Part shown: piece after piece, positions 45,413-55,146 of the stretch
Position numbering within the stretch: the first letter of the stretch is position 1
Layout of the letters: each line of letters opens with the position of its first letter
NCBI RefSeq assembly: GCF_900100665.1
Contig: NZ_FNCS01000018.1
Span: forward strand, 1 to 57,831
Reading direction: 5' to 3'
Origin: Pelagibacterium luteolum
GTDB taxonomy: Bacteria; Pseudomonadota; Alphaproteobacteria; Rhizobiales; Devosiaceae
Length of the DNA: 57,831 nt
The notes under the pieces: generated by a model
The model's database searches: none
Told to the model about the DNA's origin: nothing
Seen by the model: the letters and a program-made list of their open reading frames with translations, nothing else
Program-made: the position numbers and the translations under genes

Positions 45413-45658
45413 TCAATATGTTTCTGGTGCCGGCGCTTGCGCACGCAGGTCTTCGACTGATGGCATTGGTCGATTGTCTGGCGTCAGGGTCGTGACGAGC
45501 GCGATCTCATGCTCCGTCTTGCAGCCACTGAGCAGGACGTTACTTGCGGTGCATTCGACGGTGAGCTTTTGCCGGACATCCGAATCTGCGGAATAGCGGG
45601 GCGCTGAGCCACAGGCCGCCAAAACGGTCACAATCCCAATCGCTACAACAATTTTCAT
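45413..45658 (-). CDS. Small lipoprotein, function unknown
   Basis: An 81-residue protein with a lipoprotein signal peptide: MKIVVAIGIVTVLAAC, in which VLAAC is the lipobox and Cys16 the expected lipidated residue. The mature part has two further cysteines (TVECTASNVLLSGC) that could form a disulfide, and a proline-rich end. I do not recognise a domain. It would sit in the envelope, probably anchored in the outer membrane. Confidence 0.7.
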   Translation of the reverse strand: MKIVVAIGIVTVLAACGSAPRYSADSDVRQKLTVECTASNVLLSGCKTEHEIALVTTLTPDNRPMPSVEDLRAQAPAPETY

Positions 45659-45735
45659 GGCAAAAACCCTGAACCGATTTTCGCCAAGCTATAGCTACGC
45701 TGCAAGATCCTGTCACCGCAAAACCGCGCGAGCGG

Positions 45736-45969
45736 TCATCGGACATCTTGACCATCGGGCCTGGAAATCGAAAGCGCGATGACATTGCCCTCGCGCCGCT
45801 CGGCTTGGCGGCGATATGCGATCTCCCACGCACGCTCGAGAATTTCCTCGATCGAGAGACTCAACGTGTTGGGCAGGTCCTGCGTGCGCGAAAGGTTGTC
45901 GAGCACCGCGTGGGCCTGACCGCAAACCGATTGTCCGCTTTGGGGGCGCGAGTAAAGTCCGTTATCCAT
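45736..45969 (-). CDS. Small hypothetical protein
   Basis: A 77-residue soluble protein without signal or membrane segment. Its middle, SLSIEEILERAWEIAYRRQAER, is strongly helical and charged (shown in part). I recognise no family. The ribosome site is weak (GGCGGG just before ATG). Other frames overlap here, so coding status is only probable; it lies between two other small leftward genes. Confidence 0.45.
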   Translation of the reverse strand: MDNGLYSRPQSGQSVCGQAHAVLDNLSRTQDLPNTLSLSIEEILERAWEIAYRRQAERREGNVIALSISRPDGQDVR

Positions 45970-46044
45970 CCCGCCATTGTGCGCTGAAAATCAGTATCAG
46001 CGGCAAATGCGCGTGAACCGAGTTTAATCAAAATCGCACGATCG

Positions 46045-46254
46045 TCAGAGGGTAGGGGGCTCCCGATCCTGCTTTTCGCTCTCGCTCATGCGCTGATACC
46101 GCCGACGGGTGATAAAGAACATCACTACGGCCACTGCCAGCGCGCCGCCCAGCATAACTATGCCGAACTCTGTAACGGAAGGTCCCAGCGCGACCAGCAG
46201 CAGCACCGCAACGACAAGACCTGCGGTGATGAAAAAAATGCGATTATTCTGCAT
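46045..46254 (-). CDS. Small two-helix membrane protein, function unknown
   Basis: A 69-residue protein with two membrane segments (FFITAGLVVAVLLLVAL and FGIVMLGGALAVAVVMFFI) and a short charged C-terminal tail RRRYQRMSESEKQDRE. GGAGGG six bases before ATG 46254 decides the start; the longer frame to 46380 lacks such a site. It diverges from the pxp operon. No family recognised. Confidence 0.65.
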   Translation of the reverse strand: MQNNRIFFITAGLVVAVLLLVALGPSVTEFGIVMLGGALAVAVVMFFITRRRYQRMSESEKQDREPPTL

Positions 46255-46358
46255 GCCGTGACCCTCCGCTTGCCATGGTGTCGTGTTTCGATTGCCTTTG
46301 CAAGACAAGCCCAATACCGCCATGGTCAGATGGATCGCACGAAAGCTTCGGGGATGAC

Positions 46359-47021
46359 GTGAGCGCCGCACCAGAACCAAGACCGATGCTCATGCCATTG
46401 GGCGATCGCGCGCTCCTCGTGCGCTATGGCACGGTTCTGGATGCTGCGACCAATCGAGCCGCCACCGAGCTGGCCGCGCGCCTCCTCGACGCGCCCCCGA
46501 CAGGCGTTTTGGAAATCGCACCAAACCTCATTTCTGTTCTCGTCCGCTACGATCCGTCGGAAACGACCTATGCCAGACTGGCCGCCGAAATCGGCCTTCT
46601 CGCCAATGCTCAAATTCCAGCACCCTCGACCGCAAGGCACCATTCCGTGCCGATCTTCTACGGTGGCACCGGCGGCCCGGATTTCGAACCCGTCGCAGAC
46701 CAGTTGGGCATGACACCCGAAGCCTTCGTGTCTGCCCATCAGGCCGACCGCCTGACCGTACTCGCCGTCGGCTTCGCCCCCGGGTTTGTCTATTGCGGCC
46801 TCCACGCCCCGGCGCTCATCATTCCGCGTCGGTCGACGGTGCGGGCGCAGGTCCCAGCCGGCAGTGTCCTATTCGCCGCCGGTCAAACCGCGATCGCCGC
46901 AACTCCGATCCCGACCGGCTGGTCGGTGATCGGTCGAACGCACATGCTCAATTTCGACCCAGATGAAAATCCGCCCACCTTCATGCGTGCCGGTGATACG
47001 GTCTCTCTGGTGAGCGCATGA
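46359..47021 (+). CDS. pxpB: 5-oxoprolinase subunit PxpB
   Basis: A 220-residue protein of the KipI/AHS1 family. LGDRALLVRYG at the start, and VGFAPGFVYCGLHAPALIIPRR with VPAGSVLFAAGQTAIA later, are the family signatures. With PxpC and PxpA it forms the ATP-dependent 5-oxoprolinase that opens 5-oxo-L-proline to glutamate. I prefer GTG 46359, with GGGG upstream, because it gives the usual length; ATG 46275 would add 28 atypical residues. The end overlaps pxpC by 4 bases. Confidence 0.9.
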   Translation: MSAAPEPRPMLMPLGDRALLVRYGTVLDAATNRAATELAARLLDAPPTGVLEIAPNLISVLVRYDPSETTYARLAAEIGLLANAQIPAPSTARHHSVPIFYGGTGGPDFEPVADQLGMTPEAFVSAHQADRLTVLAVGFAPGFVYCGLHAPALIIPRRSTVRAQVPAGSVLFAAGQTAIAATPIPTGWSVIGRTHMLNFDPDENPPTFMRAGDTVSLVSA

Positions 47022-47923
47022 TGAGTTCCATCGCCATCACCCGCGCCAGCCCGCTCACCACAATCCAGGATATCGGCCGCTTTGGCATGCTCGCGCACGG
47101 TATCGGCCCCTCCGGGCCAATGGACAGAACGAGCTTTCGCGAGGCCGAGGCGGTAACCGGTCGCCATTGCGGCGCCGCCATCGAATTTGGGCCCCTCGGG
47201 CTCGACATAGTCTATTCCGGCGCGCCGCGAATGATAGGGCTGGCCGGTGGTTCGTTTGCCGCCCGCCTGAACGGACGCACGCTCGAATGGCCGACCGACG
47301 CGGAAGTCTCTGACGGCGACGTCCTCTCGATAAAACCCGGATCCTCGGGAAATTTTGGCTATCTCCGTCTTGACGCAGAGATAGATGTCCCGCCGGTCCT
47401 GGGCAGCCGGTCCACCAATGCCGTGGTTGGCCTGGGCGGCCTCAGCGGCCGCGCTTTGACGGCGGGAGATGAGTTGCGCCTGAAAGACCTCCCCGCAGGC
47501 ACCATACCCAGCGACGCGACGGGATCATCACACGAGAACGGCCCCATCCGTTTCATCTGGGGCATTCACGCAGATCAGTTCCCGCTTGATCTTCGGATGA
47601 CGTTTTGCGAAACGCGCTTTGTCATTTCGCCAAGCATCGACCGCATGGGCTTCCGCCTCACCGATCCGGAAGGCATCTTCACCGATGCGACGATCCTGGG
47701 TCTGGTATCGGACGCTGTGGTCGCCGGGGATATCCAGATTCTGGGCGATGGAACGCCGATCGTCCTGATGGCAGACCACCAGCCGACGGGCGGTTACCCC
47801 CGCATAGCGACGATAATTGATGCGGACCGTGATGCGTTTTCCCAGATCAGACCGGGACGACCGGTACGCTTTACGCCGGTCTCTGTCGACCATGCACACG
47901 GCATCGCGAGAGCTCTATCATGA
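47018..47923 (+). CDS. pxpC: 5-oxoprolinase subunit PxpC
   Basis: A 301-residue protein of the KipA/AHS2 (carboxyltransferase-like biotin-dependent domain) family. SPLTTIQDIGRFGMLAHGIGPSGPMD near the start (in part) and the GYPRIATIIDAD block near the end are typical. It pairs with PxpB to phosphorylate or activate 5-oxoproline for PxpA. Overlaps of 4 bases on both sides show translational coupling in the order pxpB-pxpC-pxpA. Confidence 0.92.
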   Translation: MMSSIAITRASPLTTIQDIGRFGMLAHGIGPSGPMDRTSFREAEAVTGRHCGAAIEFGPLGLDIVYSGAPRMIGLAGGSFAARLNGRTLEWPTDAEVSDGDVLSIKPGSSGNFGYLRLDAEIDVPPVLGSRSTNAVVGLGGLSGRALTAGDELRLKDLPAGTIPSDATGSSHENGPIRFIWGIHADQFPLDLRMTFCETRFVISPSIDRMGFRLTDPEGIFTDATILGLVSDAVVAGDIQILGDGTPIVLMADHQPTGGYPRIATIIDADRDAFSQIRPGRPVRFTPVSVDHAHGIARALS

Positions 47924-48648
47924 TCGATCTCAATGCTGACCTTGGCGAAGGCGTCGCCGATGATCATGCCATGCTCGATATCGTCACCAGCGCGTCCATT
48001 GCATGTGGCGGCCATGCCGGCGATGCGACAACGATGCGCGCGGCCATCCGTGCCGCCGTCGCCCGCGACGTGCGCATCGGGGCCCACCCGGCATTTGTCG
48101 ACAGGGAAAATTTCGGACGCAAAAGGCTCGCTCTGCCAGTTCATGCGATTGTCAGCCAGGTGGTCCAGCAAGTCGCAGCTCTCGACGCCATGACGCGCGA
48201 CGAAGGCGGTGCCGTCGCCTATCTCAAGCTCCACGGCGCGCTGGCCAACATGGCTGCCGAAGACGAGGAGCTCGCCTTTGCCATCTTCGCCGCAACCGCC
48301 GAGCACTGGCCGCACATGGCCATCATGGTGCTTGCAGGCTCGGCACAGGAGCGTGCCGCCGAAGCGCTCGACCTCTCGATAATCCCTGAAGCTTATGCCG
48401 ACAGAGCCTACACTGAAGATGGCCTCCTCGCCGCCCGAAGCCTGCCTGGCAGTGTAATAGACGATCCTGAAATCGTCGTCGCGCGCTGCCTGCGGCTGGC
48501 AGAACGCGGCGAAATCGAAACGCTCGATGGCACAGTGATCACCACCTCGGCCCGCTCGATTTGCGTCCATGGCGACACGCCCGGCGTCGTCGACCTCGCC
48601 CGCGCCATAAAGAATGCGCTTGTCGGGGCAGGGCATATGAAGGGCTGA
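47920..48648 (+). CDS. pxpA: 5-oxoprolinase subunit PxpA (LamB/YcsF)
   Basis: A 242-residue protein of the LamB/YcsF family. The N-terminus IDLNADLGEGVADD, then SIACGGHAGDATTMR, then GAHPAFVDRENFGR are diagnostic, as is VKLHGAL in the form YLKLHGALANM. PxpA hydrolyses 5-oxoproline together with PxpBC. With this complex, damaged or imported 5-oxoproline can be returned to glutamate. The gene is the last of the operon. Confidence 0.94.
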   Translation: MIDLNADLGEGVADDHAMLDIVTSASIACGGHAGDATTMRAAIRAAVARDVRIGAHPAFVDRENFGRKRLALPVHAIVSQVVQQVAALDAMTRDEGGAVAYLKLHGALANMAAEDEELAFAIFAATAEHWPHMAIMVLAGSAQERAAEALDLSIIPEAYADRAYTEDGLLAARSLPGSVIDDPEIVVARCLRLAERGEIETLDGTVITTSARSICVHGDTPGVVDLARAIKNALVGAGHMKG

Positions 48649-48760
48649 TCGCGCTGAGCCGATTGCATCAGCTTTAACAGAACCTAAACCTCGCTATGGT
48701 TTTTGAAGGGTTCGACGCGCAAGCGCTTCGACAATCTCTGTATGTATTGGGTCAGATTGT

Positions 48761-49813
48761 ATGAGCTTGAACACCGTACCGGCGCGCCGCCGCTCCCTTG
48801 TTGCTGCCATCGGCGCAGCTTCGACGTCCGCAGTTCTTCTCGCCGGATGCGGCGCGGCAGACCTGTTCGCAGGCAATGAATTTTTCTCTGAATCTTCAAT
48901 GGGCGTAAAAGCCTCACCGCGTGTCACCACATCGCGCAACGTGCCGAAGGGCGGCGGGCGCTACCAGCTCGGCCAGCCCTATACGGTTGCTGGCATCCGT
49001 TTCGTCCCGCGCGAACAGCCTGACCTCAACCAGACGGGGCGGGCGTCCTGGTATGGTCCCGCATTCCACGGTCGCCTTACCGCAAATGGCGAGATTTTCG
49101 ACCAATACCATCTCTCTGGCGCGCACCCCACACTGCCGCTGCCCTCCTATGTCCGCGTTACCAATCTCGATAATGGCGCGACGACAATCGTCCGCGTCAA
49201 CGACCGCGGTCCGTTCTCGAACTCACGTGTGATCGATCTTTCCCGTCGCACCGCCGAAGTCCTGGGATATCAGCAGGCCGGCACCGCCAATGTGCGCGTG
49301 CAATATATCGGTCCGGCGCCGCTTGAAGGCGATGACACCCGATTCCTCGTCTCGTCGATCAACCAGTTGACGCAATGGGAAATCAATAATCCCGGTACGC
49401 GCATGGCCTATCAGCCAACGCAGATCGCCGATGCGACCCCAGCCCCCGTGGCTACCCCTTCAGCTCCGACGCGCCCTACGGCGCTTGATGCCGCCAACTC
49501 CGCGTCATCGGTCCCTCAAAATATACCGTTCCAAGTCCTGTCCTACGCCGATCCTGCATCGCTCACGATTGAAACGGAGCTCAATGGCACGCCGGTCGAC
49601 ATGCAGATCGGAAGTTTTTCAGATGGAGACCGCGCGCAGGACATCGGTTCTGCTTTCGCACTCCTCGGGGCCGTCGAGACGTCTACGATCACCCAGGGCG
49701 ATCAGGTCCTGACCCATCTTATGCTTCGCCATCTTCGCGAAGGTGTGACCGACACAGACGTCTCCAATCTCGCGACTTCCCTTGGCTTGGAAGCACCGAT
49801 TTCGTATGAATAG
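48761..49813 (+). CDS. rlpA: RlpA family septal ring lytic transglycosylase (lipoprotein)
   Basis: A 350-residue lipoprotein with lipobox LLAGC at about residue 30. The double-psi beta-barrel RlpA domain spans about residues 85-185: GRASWYGPAFHGRLTANGE holds the Glu/His region, and VNDRGPFSNSRVIDLSRR the catalytic Asp block. A Pro/Ala/Thr-rich linker follows, then a C-terminal region with MQIGSFSDGDRAQD that resembles a SPOR-like glycan-binding domain. RlpA cleaves denuded peptidoglycan at division sites. It precedes the D,D-carboxypeptidase gene by 71 bases, a common alphaproteobacterial pairing. Confidence 0.9.
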   Translation: MSLNTVPARRRSLVAAIGAASTSAVLLAGCGAADLFAGNEFFSESSMGVKASPRVTTSRNVPKGGGRYQLGQPYTVAGIRFVPREQPDLNQTGRASWYGPAFHGRLTANGEIFDQYHLSGAHPTLPLPSYVRVTNLDNGATTIVRVNDRGPFSNSRVIDLSRRTAEVLGYQQAGTANVRVQYIGPAPLEGDDTRFLVSSINQLTQWEINNPGTRMAYQPTQIADATPAPVATPSAPTRPTALDAANSASSVPQNIPFQVLSYADPASLTIETELNGTPVDMQIGSFSDGDRAQDIGSAFALLGAVETSTITQGDQVLTHLMLRHLREGVTDTDVSNLATSLGLEAPISYE

Positions 49814-49884
49814 GAAGCATGCGGCGAAGTGAAATCCACTTCTGCCGCGAGCTTGAAATTCCACGCACACGCTAGGAGGCTGAT

Positions 49885-51075
49885 GTGGCGCGAGACGGGA
49901 TGATCGGCGTTGTCGGGCATGCCCTGCGTTGCGCGGCCATAATTGTCGCCACCACTCTGGCGCTACCCGGATCGGCCCTGGCCCAAGTCAGTTTCGAAAC
50001 CCGCGCGCCGTTTGCGCTGCTGATGGATCACGAGTCAGGCACGGTCCTGTTCCAGAAAGAAGCCGATACGGCCATGGAGCCGGCCAGCATGGCCAAGCTC
50101 ATGACGGTCGCCGTCGTCCTCGACATGGTCAAGCGCGGGGCGCTCGACCTCGACGACCAGTTCTTCATCTCGGAAAACGCATGGCGCACAGGTGGAGCCC
50201 CTTCGGGCGGGTCGACCATGTTCGCTGAACTCGGCTCCCAGATCAGTGTCGATGATCTGCTTCACTCGGTGATCATTCAATCAGGCAACGACGCAGCGAT
50301 CGCCCTGGCTGAGGGCATTGCTGGCAGCGAAGGCGCATTCGCCGCGATTATGAACGAGATGGCCCGCGACATCGGGCTCGAAGACTCATATTTCACCAAT
50401 GCCAGTGGCCTTCCTGACCCGGATATGTATACGACAGCCCGCGATCTTGCCGATCTTGGTCGCTATATTATCCGTGAGTTCCCAGACTATTACCCGGTTT
50501 TCTCAATTCAGGAGTTCACCTGGAACAACATCCGCCAAGCCAATCGCAATGGCTTGCTCGAACTGGGTATGAATGTTGATGGCCTCAAGACGGGCCACAC
50601 CAATTCAGCCGGCTATGGCATCGTGGTCTCCACCACCGATGGTGGTCGGCGGCTGGTCGCCGTTGTCCACGGTCTTCAAAGCGTCAACGAGCGCAATGAG
50701 GCGGCGCGCAGTCTTATCACGTGGGGCGCGCGGGCCTTCGAACGCATTCCCGCGTTCGCGGATCAAGCGATCGTGGGCTACGCCAGCGTCTACGGTGGAG
50801 AAGAGGGCAGGGTTGGTCTGGTCGGCGAAGGCTCGATCGACATCTACCTGCCGCGCGGAAATCGCCAGTGCCTATCGGCCAACATTACCTACAACGCCCC
50901 CATCCTGCCGCCAGTAGAGGCCGGAGACAGGCTTGCACAACTCAATGTACTCTGCGATGACCAGCTTATTCAGTCAGCGCCGCTCTATGCGGCGGAATCG
51001 GTTGGCGAAGGCGACATCGTGCGCAAGGCCACCGATGCGATTTTCGAACTGGCATTCGGTTGGATTGGCGTTTGA
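49885..51075 (+). CDS. D-alanyl-D-alanine carboxypeptidase (penicillin-binding protein 5/6 type)
   Basis: A 396-residue S11-family enzyme with a signal peptide (cleavage after SALA, about residue 33). The active-site motifs are SMAK (nucleophile Ser, in EPASMAKLMTV), SGN (IIQSGNDAAIA) and KTG (DGLKTGHTNSAGYG). The last 100 residues form the PBP5-type C-terminal domain and a short amphipathic end. It trims the terminal D-Ala from peptidoglycan stem peptides in the periplasm. A GTG start with AGGAGG five bases upstream is clear. Its stop overlaps tmk. Confidence 0.93.
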   Translation: MARDGMIGVVGHALRCAAIIVATTLALPGSALAQVSFETRAPFALLMDHESGTVLFQKEADTAMEPASMAKLMTVAVVLDMVKRGALDLDDQFFISENAWRTGGAPSGGSTMFAELGSQISVDDLLHSVIIQSGNDAAIALAEGIAGSEGAFAAIMNEMARDIGLEDSYFTNASGLPDPDMYTTARDLADLGRYIIREFPDYYPVFSIQEFTWNNIRQANRNGLLELGMNVDGLKTGHTNSAGYGIVVSTTDGGRRLVAVVHGLQSVNERNEAARSLITWGARAFERIPAFADQAIVGYASVYGGEEGRVGLVGEGSIDIYLPRGNRQCLSANITYNAPILPPVEAGDRLAQLNVLCDDQLIQSAPLYAAESVGEGDIVRKATDAIFELAFGWIGV

Positions 51076-51773
51076 GCTTACAAAGGTTCTCTGGCAAAGC
51101 AACGATTGCCCCCCGCTTCATCACCTTTGAGGGCGGAGAAGGCGTCGGAAAGTCGACCCAGGTCAGACGGCTCGCCGCGCGACTGGGCGAACTCGGCATC
51201 GAGACCGTGCGCACCCGCGAGCCCGGTGGCACGCCAAAAGCCGAGGCGATCCGCTCATTCATCCTCCAAGGCAAGCCCGAGAGCTGGGGCGTCGGCGCTG
51301 AAGCGGTATTGTTCGCCGCTGCCCGCCTCGACCATGTCGATGAACTCATTGCACCCTCGCTCGCTGCGGGCAAATGGGTGATCTGCGACCGCTTTGCCGA
51401 TTCCACGCGCGCCTATCAGGGCCTGACAGGCGGCGTGGCGGACGGGTTTATCGACGCCCTCGAATATCTCGCCCTGAACGGGCACGCACCTGAGATGACC
51501 GTCATCCTGGACATGGATCCCGATCTCGCTTTCGCACGCGTACGCCAGCGCGCCATCGACGATGGCCTTGCCGGCACAGTCGACCGCTTCGAAAAGGAAG
51601 ATCTGAGTTTCCATCGCCGGCTCCGCGACAATTTCCTCGCCATCGCCATAGCGAATCCCGGTCGCTGCACGGTGATTTCCGCCGATCAGGACGAAGATAC
51701 GGTGACCGAGGAAATCTGGCGGGCCGTCCTCGACCAGTTCCCCGATCTGCGCCGCCTGGAGCGCGCTTCGTGA
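51072..51773 (+). CDS. tmk: Thymidylate kinase
   Basis: A protein of about 233 residues. P-loop FEGGEGVGKSTQ, TREPGGTP, the DRFADSTRAYQG block that positions dTMP, and the lid RVRQRAIDDGLAGTVDRFE are all diagnostic. It phosphorylates dTMP to dTDP. The start is uncertain: TTG 51072 overlaps the previous stop by 4 bases, and TTG 51060 is another choice; both give a short extension before FITFEGG. It is followed by holB with a 4-base overlap, as in many alphaproteobacteria. Confidence 0.94.
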   Translation: MSLQRFSGKATIAPRFITFEGGEGVGKSTQVRRLAARLGELGIETVRTREPGGTPKAEAIRSFILQGKPESWGVGAEAVLFAAARLDHVDELIAPSLAAGKWVICDRFADSTRAYQGLTGGVADGFIDALEYLALNGHAPEMTVILDMDPDLAFARVRQRAIDDGLAGTVDRFEKEDLSFHRRLRDNFLAIAIANPGRCTVISADQDEDTVTEEIWRAVLDQFPDLRRLERAS

Positions 51774-52801
51774 CCATCGAGCGCCGCGAAGCCGATCAGA
51801 TCGAAGGCGTGCCGGCACCAGAGTTCGGCACCCTCATGGGCCACGCCGAAACGCTCGAGAGCCTGACCAACGCTATGGCCAACGGACGTGCGCCCAGTGC
51901 CGTCATGCTCCACGGTCCCCGAGGCATCGGCAAGGCAACCCTTGCATTCGCCCTCGCGCGCAAAATCCTCGACCTCACGTCCGATGAACCCGCCGAACGT
52001 ATCGCCGCACAAGTCAGGGCGCTCTCGCACCCCAACCTCTACGTCCTGCGCCGCACTACCGATCCGTCCAACGCAGAAAAATACTATTCCGCCATCCGCA
52101 TCGATGACGTCCGCGCCATGCGCGACGCACTGCACCAGACCAGGGGCAGGGCCGGCTACCGCGTTGCCATCGTCGATAGCGTCGACGACTGCAACGCCAA
52201 TTCCGCCAACGCTTTGCTCAAGACCCTCGAAGAGCCCCCCGCGGAGACGCTCTTTATCGTCATCGCCCATCGCCCCGGCGGCATGCTGGCCACAATCCGT
52301 TCGCGCTGCCAGAGCTTCGGCCTGCGGCCATTGGCAGACGCCGATGTCGCCGAGGTCCTGACAGGCATCCGCCCCGATCTCGCGCCCGACGATCTGGCCC
52401 GCGCCACGCGCTTTGCCAATGGCCGTCCCCGTCGCGGCTTCGAAACGCTGATGCTGGAAGAAGGCGACGTCCTCGATGCGCTCCAGACATGGCTTACCAA
52501 CCCCGCCGGCCATCCCACCCGCGCGCACCTCACCATTGCCGATGGCCTCGCCGCCGCCAAAGGCGCTGAACTCGGCTTCGGGCAGGACATGATCCGCGAC
52601 TGGCTCGCCGCCGAAGCTGAGGCCGCAGCACGCGCCGGACGAGAGGCGCGTTTCCGCCTTGCGTCGGCCAATGCACTGTGGGACAAGGCCAACGCCCTGG
52701 TCGCCGATGCCGACATCTACAATCTCGACCGGCGACAGACCCTGGTTTCGGTCTTCGATCTGATCCGGGACCACGTCCGCAAGACAACTCCCGTGAGCTG
52801 A
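51770..52801 (+). CDS. holB: DNA polymerase III subunit delta'
   Basis: A 343-residue AAA+ clamp-loader subunit. HGPRGIGKATLAFALAR is the P-loop-like segment, SVDDCNANSANALLKTLEEPP the conserved delta' block, and FIVIAHRPGGMLATIRSRCQ the sensor 1/SRC motif. Delta' opens the ring of the clamp loader that places the beta clamp on DNA. A GTG start overlaps the tmk stop by 4 bases. metG begins 9 bases downstream. Confidence 0.94.
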   Translation: MTIERREADQIEGVPAPEFGTLMGHAETLESLTNAMANGRAPSAVMLHGPRGIGKATLAFALARKILDLTSDEPAERIAAQVRALSHPNLYVLRRTTDPSNAEKYYSAIRIDDVRAMRDALHQTRGRAGYRVAIVDSVDDCNANSANALLKTLEEPPAETLFIVIAHRPGGMLATIRSRCQSFGLRPLADADVAEVLTGIRPDLAPDDLARATRFANGRPRRGFETLMLEEGDVLDALQTWLTNPAGHPTRAHLTIADGLAAAKGAELGFGQDMIRDWLAAEAEAAARAGREARFRLASANALWDKANALVADADIYNLDRRQTLVSVFDLIRDHVRKTTPVS

Positions 52802-52810
52802 TTTCGCCCC

Positions 52811-54364
52811 ATGAGCCGCCCGACCTACTACATCACTACGCCGATCTTTTACCCCAACGGCGTCCCCCATATCGGCCACGCCTACACTGCGATCGCCAGC
52901 GACGCCATCGCGCGCTTCCAGCGCCTCGACGGCAAGGACGTGTTCTTCCTGACCGGCACCGACGAGCACGGCCAGAAGATGCAGCAGACGGCCGAAAAGG
53001 AAGGTATAACGCCGCTCGAGTTGGCAACAAAAAACTCACAGGCCTTCAAAGACTTGTGGGCGACTCTTGATATCTCATACGATGATTACATCCGCACCAC
53101 TGAAGACCGTCACCGCATAGCCGCACAGGCGATCTGGGACAGGATGGTGGCCAGCGGAGACATCTATCTCGACTCCTATTCCGGCTGGTATTCCGTCCGC
53201 CAGGAGGGCTTTTTCGACGAGAAGGAAACCACCCTCGGCGAAGACGGCATCCGCCGCGAGCCGCTTGGCTCCCCCGTCGAATGGGTTGAGGAGGAAAGCT
53301 ATTTTTTCCGCCTCTCTGCCTATGGCGAAAAGCTCCTGGCCCACTACGACGCCAATCCGGGCTTCATCCTGCCCGCCGAACGCCGCAACGAAGTGACCAG
53401 CTTCGTCAAATCCGGCCTGCGCGACCTTTCGATCTCGCGCACCACATTCGACTGGGGCATTCCGGTGCCAGGCAATCCCAAGCACATCATGTATGTCTGG
53501 GTCGATGCGCTCACCAATTACATCACCGCCGCCGGCTTCCCCGATGGCGACGCCGAGCGCCGCAAATACTGGCCGGCCGACATCCATATGATCGGCAAGG
53601 ACATCGTTCGCTTTCACGCCGTCTATTGGCCCGCATTCCTGATGAGCGCTAAGATCGAACTCCCTAAGCGCGTCTTCGCACATGGCTTCCTGTTCAACCG
53701 CGGCGAGAAGATGAGCAAATCGGTTGGCAACGTCGTCGATCCGTTCGAACTCGTCGAAAAATACGGCCTCGATGCCATGCGCTATTATTTCCTGCGCGAA
53801 GTGTCGTTCGGCCAGGACGGGTCCTACAATCACGAAGCCATCGTCAACCGCATCAATGCCGATCTCGCCAACGATCTGGGCAACCTCGCCCAACGCTCGC
53901 TCTCGATGATCGCCAAGAACTGCGATGGCCAGGTCCCAACCCCGGGCGACTTCACCCCCGAGGACGAAGCCATTCTCGCTGCCGCCGATGCGCTGCTGGA
54001 CAAGGCCCGCGCGGCCATGGACGAGCAGGCCATCCACAACTATCTCGGCGCGGTCTGGCAAGTGGTAGGCGACACCAATCGCTATTTCACCTCCCAGGAG
54101 CCCTGGGCGCTGCGAAAGACCGACCCCGCACGTATGGCCACCGTGCTCTATGTCACCATCGAAGCCGTGCGGCAGGTCGCGATCCTTGCCCAGCCCGTCA
54201 TGCCGGCATCGAGCACCAAATTGCTGGATCTCCTCAGCCTTCACGCCGAGGGCCGTTCGTTCGAGCAATTGGGCAGCTATTCCCGCTTGCAGCCCGGCAC
54301 ACCGCTACCGGCACCCGAAGGCGTGTTCCCGCGCTATGTGGAAAAGGACGAGGCCACGGCCTGA
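52811..54364 (+). CDS. metG: Methionine-tRNA ligase
   Basis: A 517-residue class I aminoacyl-tRNA synthetase. [16 protein letters not shown] carries the HIGH-type motif, GTDEHGQK follows, and EKMSKSVGN is the KMSKS loop; the anticodon-binding helical domain lies after about residue 360. It charges tRNA-Met in the cytoplasm. There is no C-terminal EMAP-like tRNA-binding extension, as is common for the shorter form in alphaproteobacteria. The stop overlaps the tatD ATG by one base. Confidence 0.97.
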   Translation: MSRPTYYITTPIFYPNGVPHIGHAYTAIASDAIARFQRLDGKDVFFLTGTDEHGQKMQQTAEKEGITPLELATKNSQAFKDLWATLDISYDDYIRTTEDRHRIAAQAIWDRMVASGDIYLDSYSGWYSVRQEGFFDEKETTLGEDGIRREPLGSPVEWVEEESYFFRLSAYGEKLLAHYDANPGFILPAERRNEVTSFVKSGLRDLSISRTTFDWGIPVPGNPKHIMYVWVDALTNYITAAGFPDGDAERRKYWPADIHMIGKDIVRFHAVYWPAFLMSAKIELPKRVFAHGFLFNRGEKMSKSVGNVVDPFELVEKYGLDAMRYYFLREVSFGQDGSYNHEAIVNRINADLANDLGNLAQRSLSMIAKNCDGQVPTPGDFTPEDEAILAAADALLDKARAAMDEQAIHNYLGAVWQVVGDTNRYFTSQEPWALRKTDPARMATVLYVTIEAVRQVAILAQPVMPASSTKLLDLLSLHAEGRSFEQLGSYSRLQPGTPLPAPEGVFPRYVEKDEATA

Positions 54365-55146
54365 TGCTCGTCGATAGCCACTGTCATCTCGATTTCGACG
54401 TGCTCGCTGACGATATCCACGGCGTCCTTGCGCGCGCGCGGGAGAATGGCGTCGGCCACTGCGTAACAATCTCAACCCGCATCCGCCGCTTCGATACCGT
54501 CAGAGCCATTGCAGAAGCCAACGGGAACGTCTTCTGTTCGGTCGGCACCCATCCGCACAATGCACATGAAGAACTTGATATAACTATCGAGGAAATAGTC
54601 ACTTTATCTGAACACCCGAAATGCGTTGCGATCGGCGAGGCGGGTCTGGACTACCACTACGACTCCTCGCCTCGCGACGCGCAGGCCAAGGGTTTTCGAA
54701 ACCACATCGCAGCGTCGCGCATCACCGGCCTGCCACTCGTCGTCCATGCGCGTGAGGCCGATGACGACATGATCTCAATCCTTGAAGAAGAAACCGGGCA
54801 GGGGGCCTTCCCCTTCGTTCTGCACTGCTTTTCGTCGGGCGCGGAGTTGGCCCGTCGCGGCCTCGCGCTGGGCGGCTACGTGTCTTTCTCCGGCATCGTC
54901 ACATTCAAAAATGCTGCGGAAATCCAAGAGGTCGCACGCTTCGTGCCCGCGGATCGTTTCCTCATCGAGACCGACGCGCCTTATCTCGCGCCGATCCCGC
55001 ATCGCGGCAAACCCAACCAGCCGGCCTTCGTCCGCCACACAGCCGAGAAGATCGCTGAACTGCGCGGCGTAGAGTTCGAAACGATCGCCGAACAGTCGAC
55101 CCGCAACTTCGCGCGTCTCTTTTCCAAGACCGGGCTGGCGATATGA
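54364..55146 (+). CDS. tatD: TatD family metal-dependent hydrolase
   Basis: A 260-residue TIM-barrel hydrolase. VDSHCHLDF has the first metal histidines, GEAGLDYHYD the bridging Glu, VHAREADDD and LHCFSSGAEL further histidines, and IETDAPYLAP the final Asp. TatD-family enzymes are Mg-dependent 3'-5' exonucleases acting in DNA repair and RNA quality control. The gene is coupled to metG (1-base overlap) and to the MBL gene (4-base overlap). Confidence 0.94.
   Translation: MLVDSHCHLDFDVLADDIHGVLARARENGVGHCVTISTRIRRFDTVRAIAEANGNVFCSVGTHPHNAHEELDITIEEIVTLSEHPKCVAIGEAGLDYHYDSSPRDAQAKGFRNHIAASRITGLPLVVHAREADDDMISILEEETGQGAFPFVLHCFSSGAELARRGLALGGYVSFSGIVTFKNAAEIQEVARFVPADRFLIETDAPYLAPIPHRGKPNQPAFVRHTAEKIAELRGVEFETIAEQSTRNFARLFSKTGLAI

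Noticed and set aside
51686-52969. 427-codon open frame on the minus strand opposite holB
   Set aside because: Antisense to tmk, holB and metG, all unmistakable; composition is that of a shadow frame.
53075-54268. 397-codon open frame on the minus strand opposite metG
   Set aside because: Fully opposite methionyl-tRNA ligase; no domain visible.
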